This document shows, piece by piece, positions 1 through 9,126 of a DNA stretch of 46,311 nucleotides. The stretch is taken from positions 1 to 46,311 of the forward strand of contig CAIPEB010000481.1 in the NCBI GenBank assembly GCA_903863885.1. Direction: 5' to 3'. This DNA comes from an uncultured Planctomycetaceae bacterium. GTDB lineage: Bacteria; Planctomycetota; Planctomycetia; Pirellulales; Pirellulaceae. The notes below the pieces were generated by a model. That model worked only from the letters and a program-made list of their open reading frames with translations. It had not been told where the DNA came from and ran no database searches. A program made the translations under genes and the position numbers. Positions within the stretch are counted from its first letter, which is position 1. Each line of letters begins with the position of its first letter.

Positions 1-165
1 AAAGACAGCGTCGCCATGAAACGCCGCGCATGCGGATGGGACGACAACTTCATGCTCGAAGTGCTTACGGGAAACAAGGGTTAGTGGCCGCCGGCCCTGA
101 TCTGGTCATTGTCTATTGCTTTCATTCTTCCGCTCAGAGATCAGCCCGATTTGTCGTCGCTTTGA

Positions 166-2550
166 TCACTTCTGAGATTCCTTCGCTTTTGCGGCGAGCA
201 GCAGTGTATGAGTCAGGTAAACCACCTCCGCCGCTGCCCATACGTCGGCCGGATCGCCAAAGCCGCGGGGCGGATCGTGATCGATCTCTTCATACCAACA
301 CACTGTCGAACTGGCTCGGTCCACGATCGCGTTCAAGATGCGCCACGCCTCGTCGGTTTCGCCTAGTCGTAAATGCCATTGGGCGACCTCGGCGCTGAGG
401 TACGGCCATACGCCGCGAGAATAACCGAGGTTCAAATGCAGACCACCATGCAGGTTCTTTTGCAGGAACCGCAATGTCTTGACCGCCGCAGCATCATTCG
501 GGGCAACGGCATCGAAGGCGCTCACGCTCATCACCACGCCCCAGAGCGGGCGCATACGCTGCGCGCCTTCGGCACCGGGAAAGGACGACAACAAATTCTC
601 TGGATCGGCCGCGGCTGATCGCTCGCGAACCTTGTCGAAGGCCTGCTGATAATCAAGCCAGCCGGCCCGCAGCGCCTCAGCTTCCGGCAAATTCAAGATC
701 TGCGCGGCTTCTGCTGCGACTCGCACCCCGTTGAGCGGACCGGCGTTTTGGGACCAGTGATAACCGGCCTCCAGACCACCGTCGCCGAAGCCGGGAGGCA
801 GCCACCCCTCGATTTCGATCGCACCCTGCTTGTGAATTCCCGCGTGACTGCGACGCGCGGCGAGCGTCGCTTGCGCCGCTTTGATCAGAATCGGTGCAAT
901 GTCACGCAACCATCCCTCGTCGCGCCACCGCTCGTAGTGTTCCCAAAGCGCAGTGGCGGCAAGCCCCTGCACGATCCACTGATCGGCACCCTGCCGTTGC
1001 AGATCTCCGGTTTCCCACATCTCGAAGATGCCGTCGGCCTTCAAATGCCGGAGCTGGTGGCGGAGCAGTTCCTCCGCGTCCCCCTTCAGGCCAACGGCAT
1101 CCAGCGCGCGGCTGACTTGGAATGTGTCGTAGGGATTTGCCCCGTAATAATGCCGCAGGCCTTTGAGGCTGCGCGCGTGATCCGGTCGCGATTCGATAAG
1201 CATGAGCATCTGTCGAAGCGATGCGTCATAGGCGAATTGCATTTTAGGATTCGGCAACCGAACGGGAGTTGCCTCGCGGAGCTTTTGCTCCCAGAACCTG
1301 GTGGCGGCGGCAAAAGCCTCGTCGCGCGAAGGGGCGTCGCCGAGAAACTGCAGGTCGAAACTCGCCGAGGCACCGCCCGGCAATTTGAGCTGATGCCGCA
1401 AAAAGGATTCACTTCCAAGCGGCCCGGGCAATGCGATTCGCTCCGCAGTCACAGAGACTACAGTTGACGGCAACATTCGCAGCAAGGCTTGTCTGCCTGC
1501 CATGAGCCGCGGTCCGTCCGTAATCTGCGCATCGTCGGCATTGCAGACCAGACTCACCAGTTCGAACGCGTTTTCTGTCGCCGCGGTATTCTTCACGGTC
1601 ACCCGCACGAAGTAACCCGACTCTTCCGGCGCGCCGGCAAACACAGCCTGCTGCACATCGACCGTCGGCCATTTCATCCGCGTTACGACGGTCGGCACGG
1701 GCGAATTGACCAGAGTCTGCTCGACCTGCTGCCAAGGGCCGTGACCTGTTAGCTTCACATGCAGACTCGGGCCGGCGACGTTTTGGCCGATACCGTTCAG
1801 TGCGGGGCTCGAGAGCAGCGATTGTACGAGTCCGCTGCCGGCAACGAGTGCTTTGCGACGCGAGTAAGGCAACGCCACCGGCGTCTGGCAAGGCAGCGCA
1901 AAAAGACCGGCACCGAGCGACGCAAGTTCTTCTGGCCCGGACGGCGGTTCCGCGACCGCGCGACTCGGGTCCAAGCGTTCCTCGCTCAGATAGACCCCGT
2001 CGAAGTTGACGTTGTTACTGTCTGCCAGTGACAGAATCTCCAGCGTGTGTTCGCCGGAAGCGCATTCGGGAAGGCGCAGCATTGCATACTTCCACCCTTC
2101 TCTCTTGAACCCCCAATCGCCGGTGCTTGGCAGTATTACGGTTCCCGACAGATCATCCTTGCCGTCAATCGTCACTCGCACCAAGGACTCGCCCGCCGTC
2201 TGGCGCGCATACCGTAACGCCACGTGCAAGGGATGATATTCGGCGGGCAGTTTCAGTTTGAAGCGAAGGAAATCCCCCTTGCGCCCGCCCCAGTCGTTGT
2301 CCACGCATGCGTGCCCCGAGGCACTGGGCATGTCGAACTTCGCAGCGAGCGAGCCTCGTTGTTCGGAGTAGTCTTCCGCCTCAAACCAGAAGACCTTTGA
2401 ATGATCCACCGCTCTCTCCTGCAAAGGCGGCAATTGGGGCGGGCCGGTTTGTATGGGCACAGCAGCCTGCACCGCACCCGGCATCGCGAAGATCAATGCG
2501 GCAAAGAACATACGAACAGGCTTCATCATTCCCCATTTTCGTGCGATCAT
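166..2550 (-). CDS. Exported six-hairpin glycosidase-like protein with N-terminal carbohydrate-binding-like domain
   Basis: A 794-residue protein. The N-terminus is a signal peptide (hydrophobic core MFFAALIFAMPGAVQA, residues about 14-29). Residues about 50-190 start with FWFEAEDYSE and contain a beta-rich stretch ending in NVNFDGVYLSE, typical of CBM6/35-like carbohydrate-binding modules. The C-terminal 350 residues are helical, with repeated Trp/Tyr-rich segments (for example WIVQGLAATALWEHYERW) like the (alpha/alpha)6 toroid of six-hairpin glycosidases. I cannot assign a GH family or name catalytic residues. The start could also be the ATG at 2526 (MKPVRMFF), which has GGGGA just upstream; the 2550 ATG has GGAG/AGG upstream. 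It probably acts outside the cytoplasm on an oligosaccharide or glycan. It is transcribed alone, convergent with nothing in the window. Confidence 0.7.
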   Translation of the reverse strand: MIARKWGMMKPVRMFFAALIFAMPGAVQAAVPIQTGPPQLPPLQERAVDHSKVFWFEAEDYSEQRGSLAAKFDMPSASGHACVDNDWGGRKGDFLRFKLKLPAEYHPLHVALRYARQTAGESLVRVTIDGKDDLSGTVILPSTGDWGFKREGWKYAMLRLPECASGEHTLEILSLADSNNVNFDGVYLSEERLDPSRAVAEPPSGPEELASLGAGLFALPCQTPVALPYSRRKALVAGSGLVQSLLSSPALNGIGQNVAGPSLHVKLTGHGPWQQVEQTLVNSPVPTVVTRMKWPTVDVQQAVFAGAPEESGYFVRVTVKNTAATENAFELVSLVCNADDAQITDGPRLMAGRQALLRMLPSTVVSVTAERIALPGPLGSESFLRHQLKLPGGASASFDLQFLGDAPSRDEAFAAATRFWEQKLREATPVRLPNPKMQFAYDASLRQMLMLIESRPDHARSLKGLRHYYGANPYDTFQVSRALDAVGLKGDAEELLRHQLRHLKADGIFEMWETGDLQRQGADQWIVQGLAATALWEHYERWRDEGWLRDIAPILIKAAQATLAARRSHAGIHKQGAIEIEGWLPPGFGDGGLEAGYHWSQNAGPLNGVRVAAEAAQILNLPEAEALRAGWLDYQQAFDKVRERSAAADPENLLSSFPGAEGAQRMRPLWGVVMSVSAFDAVAPNDAAAVKTLRFLQKNLHGGLHLNLGYSRGVWPYLSAEVAQWHLRLGETDEAWRILNAIVDRASSTVCWYEEIDHDPPRGFGDPADVWAAAEVVYLTHTLLLAAKAKESQK

Positions 2551-2900
2551 GTCCTTGCTCTCCGATCATTGCCGTTTATGACGGCTGACTCGCAGGTCGA
2601 ACCGAACGTGGCGGAACCAGAAAACGAATGATGCCTCCCGCCACGCGGCGCTCTCATTGTAGTATTCGTCTTTCCGGCAGAATTCGTTGTCAAGTTGGCG
2701 GATACCGGATGCCAGAGTGTGAACTGATCCGTGCTCTCTCCAAGGCAGATTCTCCTTCCGCGGAGTCATCATCCACGGAAAATCTCGTTTGACCAAGAAG
2801 AAACCCGATTCAGCGCGCATCGAACAATGCAGAACAACAGGAAAAATGCCCGGAAGTGTCCGGGCGCCCTGTTCCACACTTCTTCTTTCGGAGAGTTGCC
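2551..2900. other. Intergenic region between divergent genes
   Basis: About 350 bases between the minus-strand glycosidase-like gene and the plus-strand cysteine-rich gene. The only clear structure is the hairpin at 2848-2865. I see no convincing gene and no canonical sigma-70 box that I would defend. Confidence 0.5.
2848..2865. other. Perfect hairpin GCCCGGA-AGTG-TCCGGGC
   Basis: Seven-base perfect arms around a four-base loop, 35 bases before the start of the small cysteine-rich gene. On the minus strand the hairpin is followed by ATTTTT, the shape of an intrinsic terminator, but no minus-strand gene lies upstream to be terminated. On the plus strand it would sit in the 5' leader of the small gene, so it may be a leader structure or a stop for antisense transcription. 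Confidence 0.45.
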
Positions 2901-3116
2901 ATGTTCGCCCGCTGGTCTTTGATGCTGGGTCTTGTGGTCGCCCTGATGATGTCGTTCGCGTCGTTCTCGGGGCCGGTTAATGCGTCCGGTGGTCCCAACG
3001 CATGCTGCTTCAAGCATGCCTTTTGCTGCATCAAGCGAAGCGAATGCTGCCCGAAACGGGCGGCCGTTACGGAGAACGCCGGCGCCCTTCTTACCCCGGC
3101 AAGCATGAACAATTGA
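2901..3116 (+). CDS. Small exported cysteine-rich protein with CC-x5-CC-x5-CC
   Basis: A 71-residue protein starting at an ATG preceded by GGAGAG (about 2890-2895). Residues 1-28 form a clear signal peptide (long hydrophobic run ending PVNASGG). The mature part is only about 43 residues and carries three Cys pairs at exact seven-residue spacing (ACCFKHAFCCIKRSECCPK). Such a pattern could bind a soft metal such as copper or zinc, or form disulfides; this is inference, as I recognise no family. It sits 58 bases upstream of the ECF sigma gene on the same strand and may be part of that operon. The anti-sigma partner also has a cysteine-rich sensor part, which makes a metal- or thiol-related role attractive. 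Confidence 0.6.
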   Translation: MFARWSLMLGLVVALMMSFASFSGPVNASGGPNACCFKHAFCCIKRSECCPKRAAVTENAGALLTPASMNN

Positions 3117-3174
3117 CGGTTTCTTCTGTTACGATGGTCGGCCAGGAAACGAGTCGCGAGCCCGTGCCGGTGAC

Positions 3175-3711
3175 ATGATGAATCTGGAAACCGCCGTCGA
3201 GCAATGCCAGGCAGGTGACACTGCTGCGCGGCGGAGTCTATACATGCTCTGTGCTGATCGCGTCTACCGGCACATGGTTCGCATGGTCGGCGTGCAACAT
3301 GCCGCCGATGTCACGCAGCAGGTCTTCCTGCGAGTATTCGAGAAGATCAATACCTTTCGAGGCCTGGCACGCTTCGAGACATGGCTGTTCCGCCTGGCGG
3401 CCAACGAAGCGTACCAGTATCTGCGGCGCGAGAAACGATGGAAGCACCGACCGCTTGAACTGGAGCCGGCCGACCAGCGAAGCAGTCACACGGACTCGGA
3501 GGAGTCGAAGCAACTGCTGGAGGATGCAATCGGGCAACTCGATGTCGAATTGCGGTCGATCTTTCTGTTGCGGGAAGTTGAAGGCTTGTCTTATCAGGAG
3601 ATCGCCGAAGTACTCAAGGTACCGGAAGGCACCGTGGCTTCCCGGTTGAATCGAGCACGGCGTGAACTCCGAACGTTGCTGAGTGATCTTGGTTGGGAGC
3701 TACCGCAATGA
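3175..3711 (+). CDS. ECF (group 4) RNA polymerase sigma factor
   Basis: 178 residues, the usual ECF length. Region 2 runs from about residue 10 to 80, with VTQQVFLRVFEKINTFRG and the aromatic FETWLFRLAANEAYQYLRRE helix that melts and contacts the -10. Region 4 (about 120-175) shows the helix-turn-helix EGLSYQEIAEVLKVPEGTVA followed by the basic SRLNRARRELR. The stop overlaps the start of the downstream anti-sigma gene (ATGA at 3708), so the two are translationally coupled. It would direct polymerase to a small stress regulon when released from its anti-sigma factor. Start is one of two adjacent ATGs; the ribosome site is weak. Confidence 0.95.
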   Translation: MMNLETAVEQCQAGDTAARRSLYMLCADRVYRHMVRMVGVQHAADVTQQVFLRVFEKINTFRGLARFETWLFRLAANEAYQYLRREKRWKHRPLELEPADQRSSHTDSEESKQLLEDAIGQLDVELRSIFLLREVEGLSYQEIAEVLKVPEGTVASRLNRARRELRTLLSDLGWELPQ

Positions 3712-4568
3712 ATTGCTCCGAAACAAAGGAACTGCTTTCCGCATTCCTGGATGGCGAGTTGTCGCACGAACTACGCGAGGGCGTTCGTCGCCACGCACAG
3801 GAGTGCGCCTCGTGCGGCGAGGAGTTGGCGTTATTCTCCGCGATCGCAGTTTTGGCTAAGCAACTTCCGCACCCCGTCGCCCCGCCTGATATTTGGCCCC
3901 GGTTAAGTCAGGAACTTGAAGCAGCCACGCCTCGTTCGAGAACAGCCTGGCTCATGCGTGACGCGCGGCGCACGTACTCGATTGTCGGCTTGCTCGCAGC
4001 AGCGGTACTGTTGCTGACAGGAATCATGCTCTGGTCGAATCGGCGCATGCATTCCGAACACTCCGGAGAAGCCGGCCGGTTTGCGCAGTTCGCTCGCAGC
4101 TTTCCGGACGACCCCGAGAGTGCCCAGCAATTGCTGCTGGCAAGCTATGAAAGCCGGGCGGTGGGCAAGGAAGAACTCTCGAATTCCGCTTACTACACTG
4201 CGACCGCAGCGAGTCAACCGCCCGACGGTTATGCGTTTCAGCAGGCATACGCGATGAAGATGGCCTGCTGCGAGTGTTCGCAGGTTGTCCTCCGACGCCA
4301 GTCGGGCGGTCACGTCGCCATTTTTGAACACGGCGCCGTCGAGCACCCCGATTGGATGAGCGGCCTTCGCTGCACCAATATGCAATGCGGAACGACACGC
4401 TGCGAAGTCGCGCAGACCGGTGAGTATCTCGCCGTGTCGTGTCACGTGGCAGATCGGCATTTCACGATCGTTGGAGCAAACAGCAAAAGCGAAGTCGAGG
4501 CCCTGGTCGCCTGGCTGCAGGCGGCTGGCAGTTCAGCACGCGGCGACAAGAGCCGGGAAGTCTCCTGA
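3708..4568 (+). CDS. Zinc-finger anti-sigma factor with Cys/His-rich extracytoplasmic domain
   Basis: 286 residues, starting at the ATG that overlaps the sigma stop (GGGAG upstream). The N-terminus is a ZAS domain with the H-x3-C-x2-C zinc signature (H29, C33, C36; HAQECASC), which binds the sigma factor. One membrane segment spans about residues 90-109 (SIVGLLAAAVLLLTGIMLW). The remaining approximately 175 residues lie outside the membrane, and their last third is unusually rich in Cys and His: C187, C188, C190, C222, C227, C232, C245, H207, H213, H246, H251. This suggests that the sensor binds a metal or responds to thiol oxidation. Membrane-bound ZAS anti-sigma factors are well known; the Cys-rich sensor part I do not recognise. 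Confidence 0.88.
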   Translation: MNCSETKELLSAFLDGELSHELREGVRRHAQECASCGEELALFSAIAVLAKQLPHPVAPPDIWPRLSQELEAATPRSRTAWLMRDARRTYSIVGLLAAAVLLLTGIMLWSNRRMHSEHSGEAGRFAQFARSFPDDPESAQQLLLASYESRAVGKEELSNSAYYTATAASQPPDGYAFQQAYAMKMACCECSQVVLRRQSGGHVAIFEHGAVEHPDWMSGLRCTNMQCGTTRCEVAQTGEYLAVSCHVADRHFTIVGANSKSEVEALVAWLQAAGSSARGDKSREVS

Positions 4569-4697
4569 GCGAAACAAGCTCCGAGGATGAATCGCGCACG
4601 CTGCGTGCTACACTTGCCACTGTGGGCGGAGCCGATTTTTGGCACTCCCCCGCGTCTGCCACGCCATGCAGCCAGCCAGCGCTGGTTGGGAGGTTTC

Positions 4698-6188
4698 ATG
4701 ATGAATAACTGCGGACATCGCTTTTCGCGCCGCGGATTCCTGCGAGGCGGTGCTGCGGCAGCGGGCCTCATGATCGGGCGACTCGCCATGAGCGCTGAAC
4801 CAGCAGGTGCGCCGAGTCCACCGGACAAGAGCGACGAAGAGTGGATTGCCGAGGCTGTTCCGCCATCGCTCGATGGATACTACCACGAAGCGTATCGGCC
4901 TCAGTTCCATTTCACTTCCTGCAGATACTGGATGAACGATCCGAACGGACTTGTCTTTTACGAGGGGACGTACCATCTATTCTTTCAGCAAAACCCGCGC
5001 AGCCTCCTGGCCCCCTGGGACATGAAACCGCCATCGGGACCCTGCTGGGGGCACGCTGTGAGCACCGATCTGGTGCATTGGAAGCAGAAGGCCGGTGTGT
5101 TTCCGCGATCGGCTTCGGGCACGATGGTCGTCGATACGCACGACACAGCGCGTCTCGCAACGGGTTGCCGTCCGACGATGCTCGCCTTTCGCGGTCACGA
5201 CGGCCGTCTGCAGGTCTCTTATTCGAATGACGCGGCCGAAACCTGGAAGGATTACAACTACGACCCGCCGCTGCTGCAAATGGCGGATCCCAAGGTCTTC
5301 TGGCACGAACCGACCAAACGGTGGATTCTCATCACGTTTCTGTGGCCGGACGACCGCTTCACGTTTCGTTTCTTCAGTTCCCCGGATTTGAAACAGTGGA
5401 AGCTCGAGTCCACGCTGAAACTCGAGTCCAGCGAATGCCCCGACATCTACGAGATGTCCGTCGATGGCGACCCCAACCGTCGAAAGTGGGTCTTCAACGT
5501 CGGCAACGCGAACTACTACATCGGGACGTTTGACGGCTCGCGGTTCGCGATCGAGCAAGGGCCGTATCGAATGGACCACGGGAGCATCTACGCGTCGCAA
5601 ACCTGGGCCAACATTCCGCAGAGCGATGGCCGCACGATCCATGTGGCCTGGATGCACCCCGCAGGGCACGCGCCGGATATGCCGTTCAGTCAACAACTGA
5701 CATTCCCTTGCGAGCTTGCTTTGAAGACATGTTCCGACGGAGTGCGGATGTGCCGTCAACCGATTCGCGAGATCGCCGGACTTCACGATGGGACCCACAG
5801 GTGGACGAAAGTCGCACTGACGCCTGAGAACAGCCCGGTTGCCGACCTACGTGGGCAATTGTTCGATATCGAAGCCGACATCGACATGGGCTCCGCCCCG
5901 GAGGTCATATTCGAAATCCGGCAGAGCCGTCTGCGCATAGTCGCCGCCGAAAAGAAGCTGATCTTCCTCGACTCAGCCGCGCCGATTGCGCTGAGAGACA
6001 ACCGCATCCGCCTGCGCATGCTGATCGATCGCACCTCGCTTGAAGTGTTCGTCGATCAGGGCGACGCGTCGTTGACAAAATGGTTCCTGCCTGATCCGAA
6101 AGAAGATCTCGTGCGAGTTTTCGTTACCGGCGGCCAAGCCACGATCGTGCAGCTTCGAGCTACATCGCTGAGATCTATTTGGACGTGA
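4698..6188 (+). CDS. Tat-exported glycoside hydrolase family 32 (fructan/sucrose-type beta-fructofuranosidase)
   Basis: About 496 residues. The three GH32 signatures are present: WMNDPNG with the nucleophile D81, ADPKVFW with D197 as transition-state stabiliser (the usual RDP Arg is Ala here), and ECPD with acid/base E246. A C-terminal beta-sandwich ends in the LEVFVDQGDASLT-like segment typical of the family. The N-terminus has a twin-arginine signal (SRRGFLRGG followed by a hydrophobic Ala/Gly stretch), so the enzyme is probably exported folded. Start is ATG 4698 or the adjacent ATG 4701; GGGAGG lies just upstream. GH32 enzymes release fructose from levan, inulin, sucrose or related compounds. 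The nearby GH172 gene supports fructofuranoside metabolism. Confidence 0.92.
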   Translation: MMNNCGHRFSRRGFLRGGAAAAGLMIGRLAMSAEPAGAPSPPDKSDEEWIAEAVPPSLDGYYHEAYRPQFHFTSCRYWMNDPNGLVFYEGTYHLFFQQNPRSLLAPWDMKPPSGPCWGHAVSTDLVHWKQKAGVFPRSASGTMVVDTHDTARLATGCRPTMLAFRGHDGRLQVSYSNDAAETWKDYNYDPPLLQMADPKVFWHEPTKRWILITFLWPDDRFTFRFFSSPDLKQWKLESTLKLESSECPDIYEMSVDGDPNRRKWVFNVGNANYYIGTFDGSRFAIEQGPYRMDHGSIYASQTWANIPQSDGRTIHVAWMHPAGHAPDMPFSQQLTFPCELALKTCSDGVRMCRQPIREIAGLHDGTHRWTKVALTPENSPVADLRGQLFDIEADIDMGSAPEVIFEIRQSRLRIVAAEKKLIFLDSAAPIALRDNRIRLRMLIDRTSLEVFVDQGDASLTKWFLPDPKEDLVRVFVTGGQATIVQLRATSLRSIWT

Positions 6189-6297
6189 AGCGGATGGTAC
6201 AATGCGTTTCGTCGCCGCGCAAGGCGAGCGGAATGACCACGAGGTTCCGGTCGGTCTCGAGTAACGAGAGCTTCGCTGCCATATTTCGAGGTGCCGC

Positions 6298-6900
6298 ATG
6301 AAGAGTACGCCGATATGGGTGTGCGTCCTTCTGATGCCTTGCTGTCTGTCCTGCAACCGCAATACCGACGCACTTCGAAACGAGATGGAAAAGCAGGCGA
6401 CCGGGATTGTTCAAAAGGTCAAGGAGCAGGCACAGGCCCTTCCGAACACCCAACAGATCAAGGAGCAAATCGACGGCGTGATTTCGGCCGTAGACCAGAA
6501 GGACCTGCAGAAGCTCAAAGACGCATGCGACGTGGTGGATGTTCAATTGGGGACGCGAGTGCTGGTTAAGTACTACACGGCATTCTCGCTCGAAATCAAG
6601 GACGGCCCCCCGAGCGTGATCTCTTACCTGCAAAATGAAATCAGCGCGCTCGCTGACGGCGATGCGGAGAAGAAGGCACTGACGGGACTTCTCAAGTACT
6701 TTGAAGCAAAGGGCACGCTGACCACGAGAGACGCCGCCGTTCTCATGCTGCTGGTGGCCTTGGAGACGAAGTTCCCGCATGGTAGAGGCACCATTTTCCT
6801 TGCACCGTTTCTCGATTTGCCGAAGTCGGAGGAAGGACCGAACGAACCGCCGAGCGACCGGTCGGAGAACCCGAGCGAAGACGGCAAAGCCGCGAAATAG
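6298..6900 (+). CDS. Putative lipoprotein of unknown function
   Basis: 200 residues starting at an ATG with GAGGTG upstream. The N-terminus is a lipoprotein signal with lipobox CLSC (Cys 19), so the mature protein should be lipid-anchored. The first 80 mature residues are charged and helical (VQKVKEQAQALPNTQQIKEQ), probably coiled-coil; the tail after about residue 175 is Pro/Glu/Ser-rich and likely disordered. I recognise no family. It lies between the GH32 and GH172 genes on the same strand (109 bases after, 43 bases before), so it may be part of the same transcription unit. Confidence 0.7.
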   Translation: MKSTPIWVCVLLMPCCLSCNRNTDALRNEMEKQATGIVQKVKEQAQALPNTQQIKEQIDGVISAVDQKDLQKLKDACDVVDVQLGTRVLVKYYTAFSLEIKDGPPSVISYLQNEISALADGDAEKKALTGLLKYFEAKGTLTTRDAAVLMLLVALETKFPHGRGTIFLAPFLDLPKSEEGPNEPPSDRSENPSEDGKAAK

Positions 6901-6943
6901 CGATTCTCTTATCATTCCGATTGCTCCCGAAAGAACCACACAC

Positions 6944-9001
6944 GTGCACCGTTGGCTGTCTTTGACACTCGCATTGGTTTGGACTTCGCACAGCCTTCCC
7001 GCCGTCGCTGCGTCGGCGGATGTCACGCTCGAATCGTTGCTTGCCGAGTTGACAAATCCGGATGCCTCGGCCCGCTGGCCGCAGCCCGAATACACCTGTC
7101 GGCAGGCGAGCAGCTACGACCGGGGCACGGTAGCGCCGGACCAACCCGGTTGGTTTGCCAACAGCGACCAGAATCAGTTTGTGCGTGTCGAGACCAACGC
7201 CGGGCGCACCGAGAAAGTGGTGCTCGATGCAGACGGTCCGGGATGCATCGTGCGATTCTGGCTGACGACCGATCGAAACAAGCAAGGCACGATGCGTTTC
7301 TATTTCGATGGCGCTGCGGAACCGGCCCTGATTTTTCCGGCCTACGATCTGCTCAGCGGCGACTTGCGGATCGGAGCGCCGCTGGCGCAGCCGCATCCTG
7401 AATATCGTCCGGACGCGAACGGCGGCAACAACTTCTATCTCCCGATCCCTTACGCCAGTCACTGCAAGGTCACCTGGGAAGAAGCCGGCCAGAGTTCGCG
7501 TTACTATCAGATCAACTACCGCACTTACATGCCCGGCACAGTCGTTCACACCTTTACTCGCGAGGCGCTGGAGGCATCGCGTCCAACGATTGAGCGGACC
7601 AACAGGATTCTGGCCGAACCGCCGGACGATATTGCCGGACGGTCGGTTGCGAAAGAGATGGAAGTAGCGGCGGGCGGCGAGTCTGCACTGGATTTGCCGC
7701 GAGGGCCGGCCGCCGTGCGCCGACTGGAACTGCGCGTGCCGAAGGATCCGCCTTCAGCTCCGGAACGGCAGCTGCGTTCTCTCATCGTGCGAATCGACTT
7801 CGACGGCGAGCCTTCGGTCTGGTGTCCGGCGAGCGATTTTTTCGGCAGCGGAGTCGGGCTCAATCAAGTCCGGAGCTGGTATCGCAGCGTGGCGACCGAC
7901 GGCACGCTGGTATGCCGATGGGTGATGCCTTATCGAGATGCAGCGCGGATCACACTGCTGAACCTGGCCCCGCAGGCGATCAACGTGACTGTTCGAGCCA
8001 CCGTTGATTCGTGGGCCTGGGATGACCGTTCCATGCATTTTCACGCCGTGTGGCGATACGAATCGGACCTCAAGACGCCGCCGCCGCGCGATTGGAATTT
8101 CGTCAAGATCGCCGGCCGGGGCGTCTATGTCGGCGACACACTGGCGCTGTTCAACCCCATCGCCACGTGGTACGGCGAAGGCGACGAGAAAATCCGCGTG
8201 GATGGCGAGTCGTTCCCGTCCCACGTGGGCACAGGCACCGAGGACTACTACGGCTATTCTTACGCGCCGAAGCCCGTTCATCAGACGCCGTTCTGCGGCG
8301 AGCCCCGCCTCGACCAGCCTATGACGCAGGGACACAGCACTTCGACGCGGACTCGCAATCTCGATACCATTCCTTTTCACCGTTCACTGCAGTTCGACAT
8401 CGAACTGATTTCATGGAGATCGACGACGCTTACTTACGCCGCGACAACCTACTGGTACGCATTTCCCGGAGCAACTTCGAATGTCGCTCCGCAACCGCGT
8501 GAAGCGGCTCTGCCGATTCCCACTCTTGCCGAGGCGGTGGCGGCCAACGCACCCAAGCGCAGACCGGGCGCCATCGAGTGCGAGACCATGAAAGTCCTGG
8601 CCAAGTCGAACGAGGTGACCGTCAGCGAGCAGGATATGGATCCATTCGGCGGCGAGCGATGGAGCAGCGGCATTCACCTGCTCGGCAAGACCGCCGGACC
8701 AGGCGACTTTGTGGAGATCGCGTTCCCCGCGCCGGATGCCCAGCCGCGCCGACTGGTGCTGTACGCAACTCAGGCCCCGGACTATGCCATGTTGAAGTTC
8801 CAGGTCAACGGTCAGCCGGTCGCCGCGATTCTCGACGGTTTTGCGGAAAGCGTACAACCCGCTCCGGCATTTCCACTGGGCGTGTTTGCGCCGCGCAACG
8901 GACAGTTCGTCCTCCGCGTCGAAGTCGCCGGCGCCAACCCGGCGGCCCGTGGAATCAAGTACCTGATTGGTCTGGACTGTGTGACGCTGGAAAAACCGTG
9001 A
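6944..9001 (+). CDS. Exported DUF2961 / glycoside hydrolase family 172 protein
   Basis: About 685 residues. I place the start at GTG 6944, which gives a good signal peptide (VHRWLSLTLALVWTSHSLPA); upstream in-frame sequence is Arg-rich and overlaps the lipoprotein gene in another frame. DUF2961 landmarks are clear: DGPGCIVRFWLTT near residue 95, an FYFDGAAEPAL stretch, and GTGTEDYYGYSY near 430, where one family catalytic glutamate is expected. From established knowledge, DUF2961 is now GH172, which includes difructose dianhydride I synthase/hydrolase and arabinofuranosidases. The last 150 residues (from about AIECETMKVL) form a beta-rich extra domain. With GH32 1 kb upstream, an alpha-fructofuranoside substrate is the favoured inference over arabinan. 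Confidence 0.85.
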   Translation: MHRWLSLTLALVWTSHSLPAVAASADVTLESLLAELTNPDASARWPQPEYTCRQASSYDRGTVAPDQPGWFANSDQNQFVRVETNAGRTEKVVLDADGPGCIVRFWLTTDRNKQGTMRFYFDGAAEPALIFPAYDLLSGDLRIGAPLAQPHPEYRPDANGGNNFYLPIPYASHCKVTWEEAGQSSRYYQINYRTYMPGTVVHTFTREALEASRPTIERTNRILAEPPDDIAGRSVAKEMEVAAGGESALDLPRGPAAVRRLELRVPKDPPSAPERQLRSLIVRIDFDGEPSVWCPASDFFGSGVGLNQVRSWYRSVATDGTLVCRWVMPYRDAARITLLNLAPQAINVTVRATVDSWAWDDRSMHFHAVWRYESDLKTPPPRDWNFVKIAGRGVYVGDTLALFNPIATWYGEGDEKIRVDGESFPSHVGTGTEDYYGYSYAPKPVHQTPFCGEPRLDQPMTQGHSTSTRTRNLDTIPFHRSLQFDIELISWRSTTLTYAATTYWYAFPGATSNVAPQPREAALPIPTLAEAVAANAPKRRPGAIECETMKVLAKSNEVTVSEQDMDPFGGERWSSGIHLLGKTAGPGDFVEIAFPAPDAQPRRLVLYATQAPDYAMLKFQVNGQPVAAILDGFAESVQPAPAFPLGVFAPRNGQFVLRVEVAGANPAARGIKYLIGLDCVTLEKP

Positions 9002-9126
9002 AACAACCGCAGATCCCGCGATGACAGCACCAGCTGCGCAGGACCGACTGTTTTGAGCCGCATTCTCGGAAACCTGCGACGAGGATCCTCGGCGGGACAG
9101 GTCTATCTGCAACGGAGTTCGATGCC

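Noticed and set aside
1-165. A gene at the left edge
   Set aside because: The only open frame (from 30) is Arg/Ser-rich, has no ribosome site and runs into the antisense of the glycosidase-like gene.
2526-2550. Choosing the ATG at 2526 as the certain start of the first gene
   Set aside because: Both starts give a signal peptide and both have purine-rich upstream sequence; the choice cannot be made from sequence alone.
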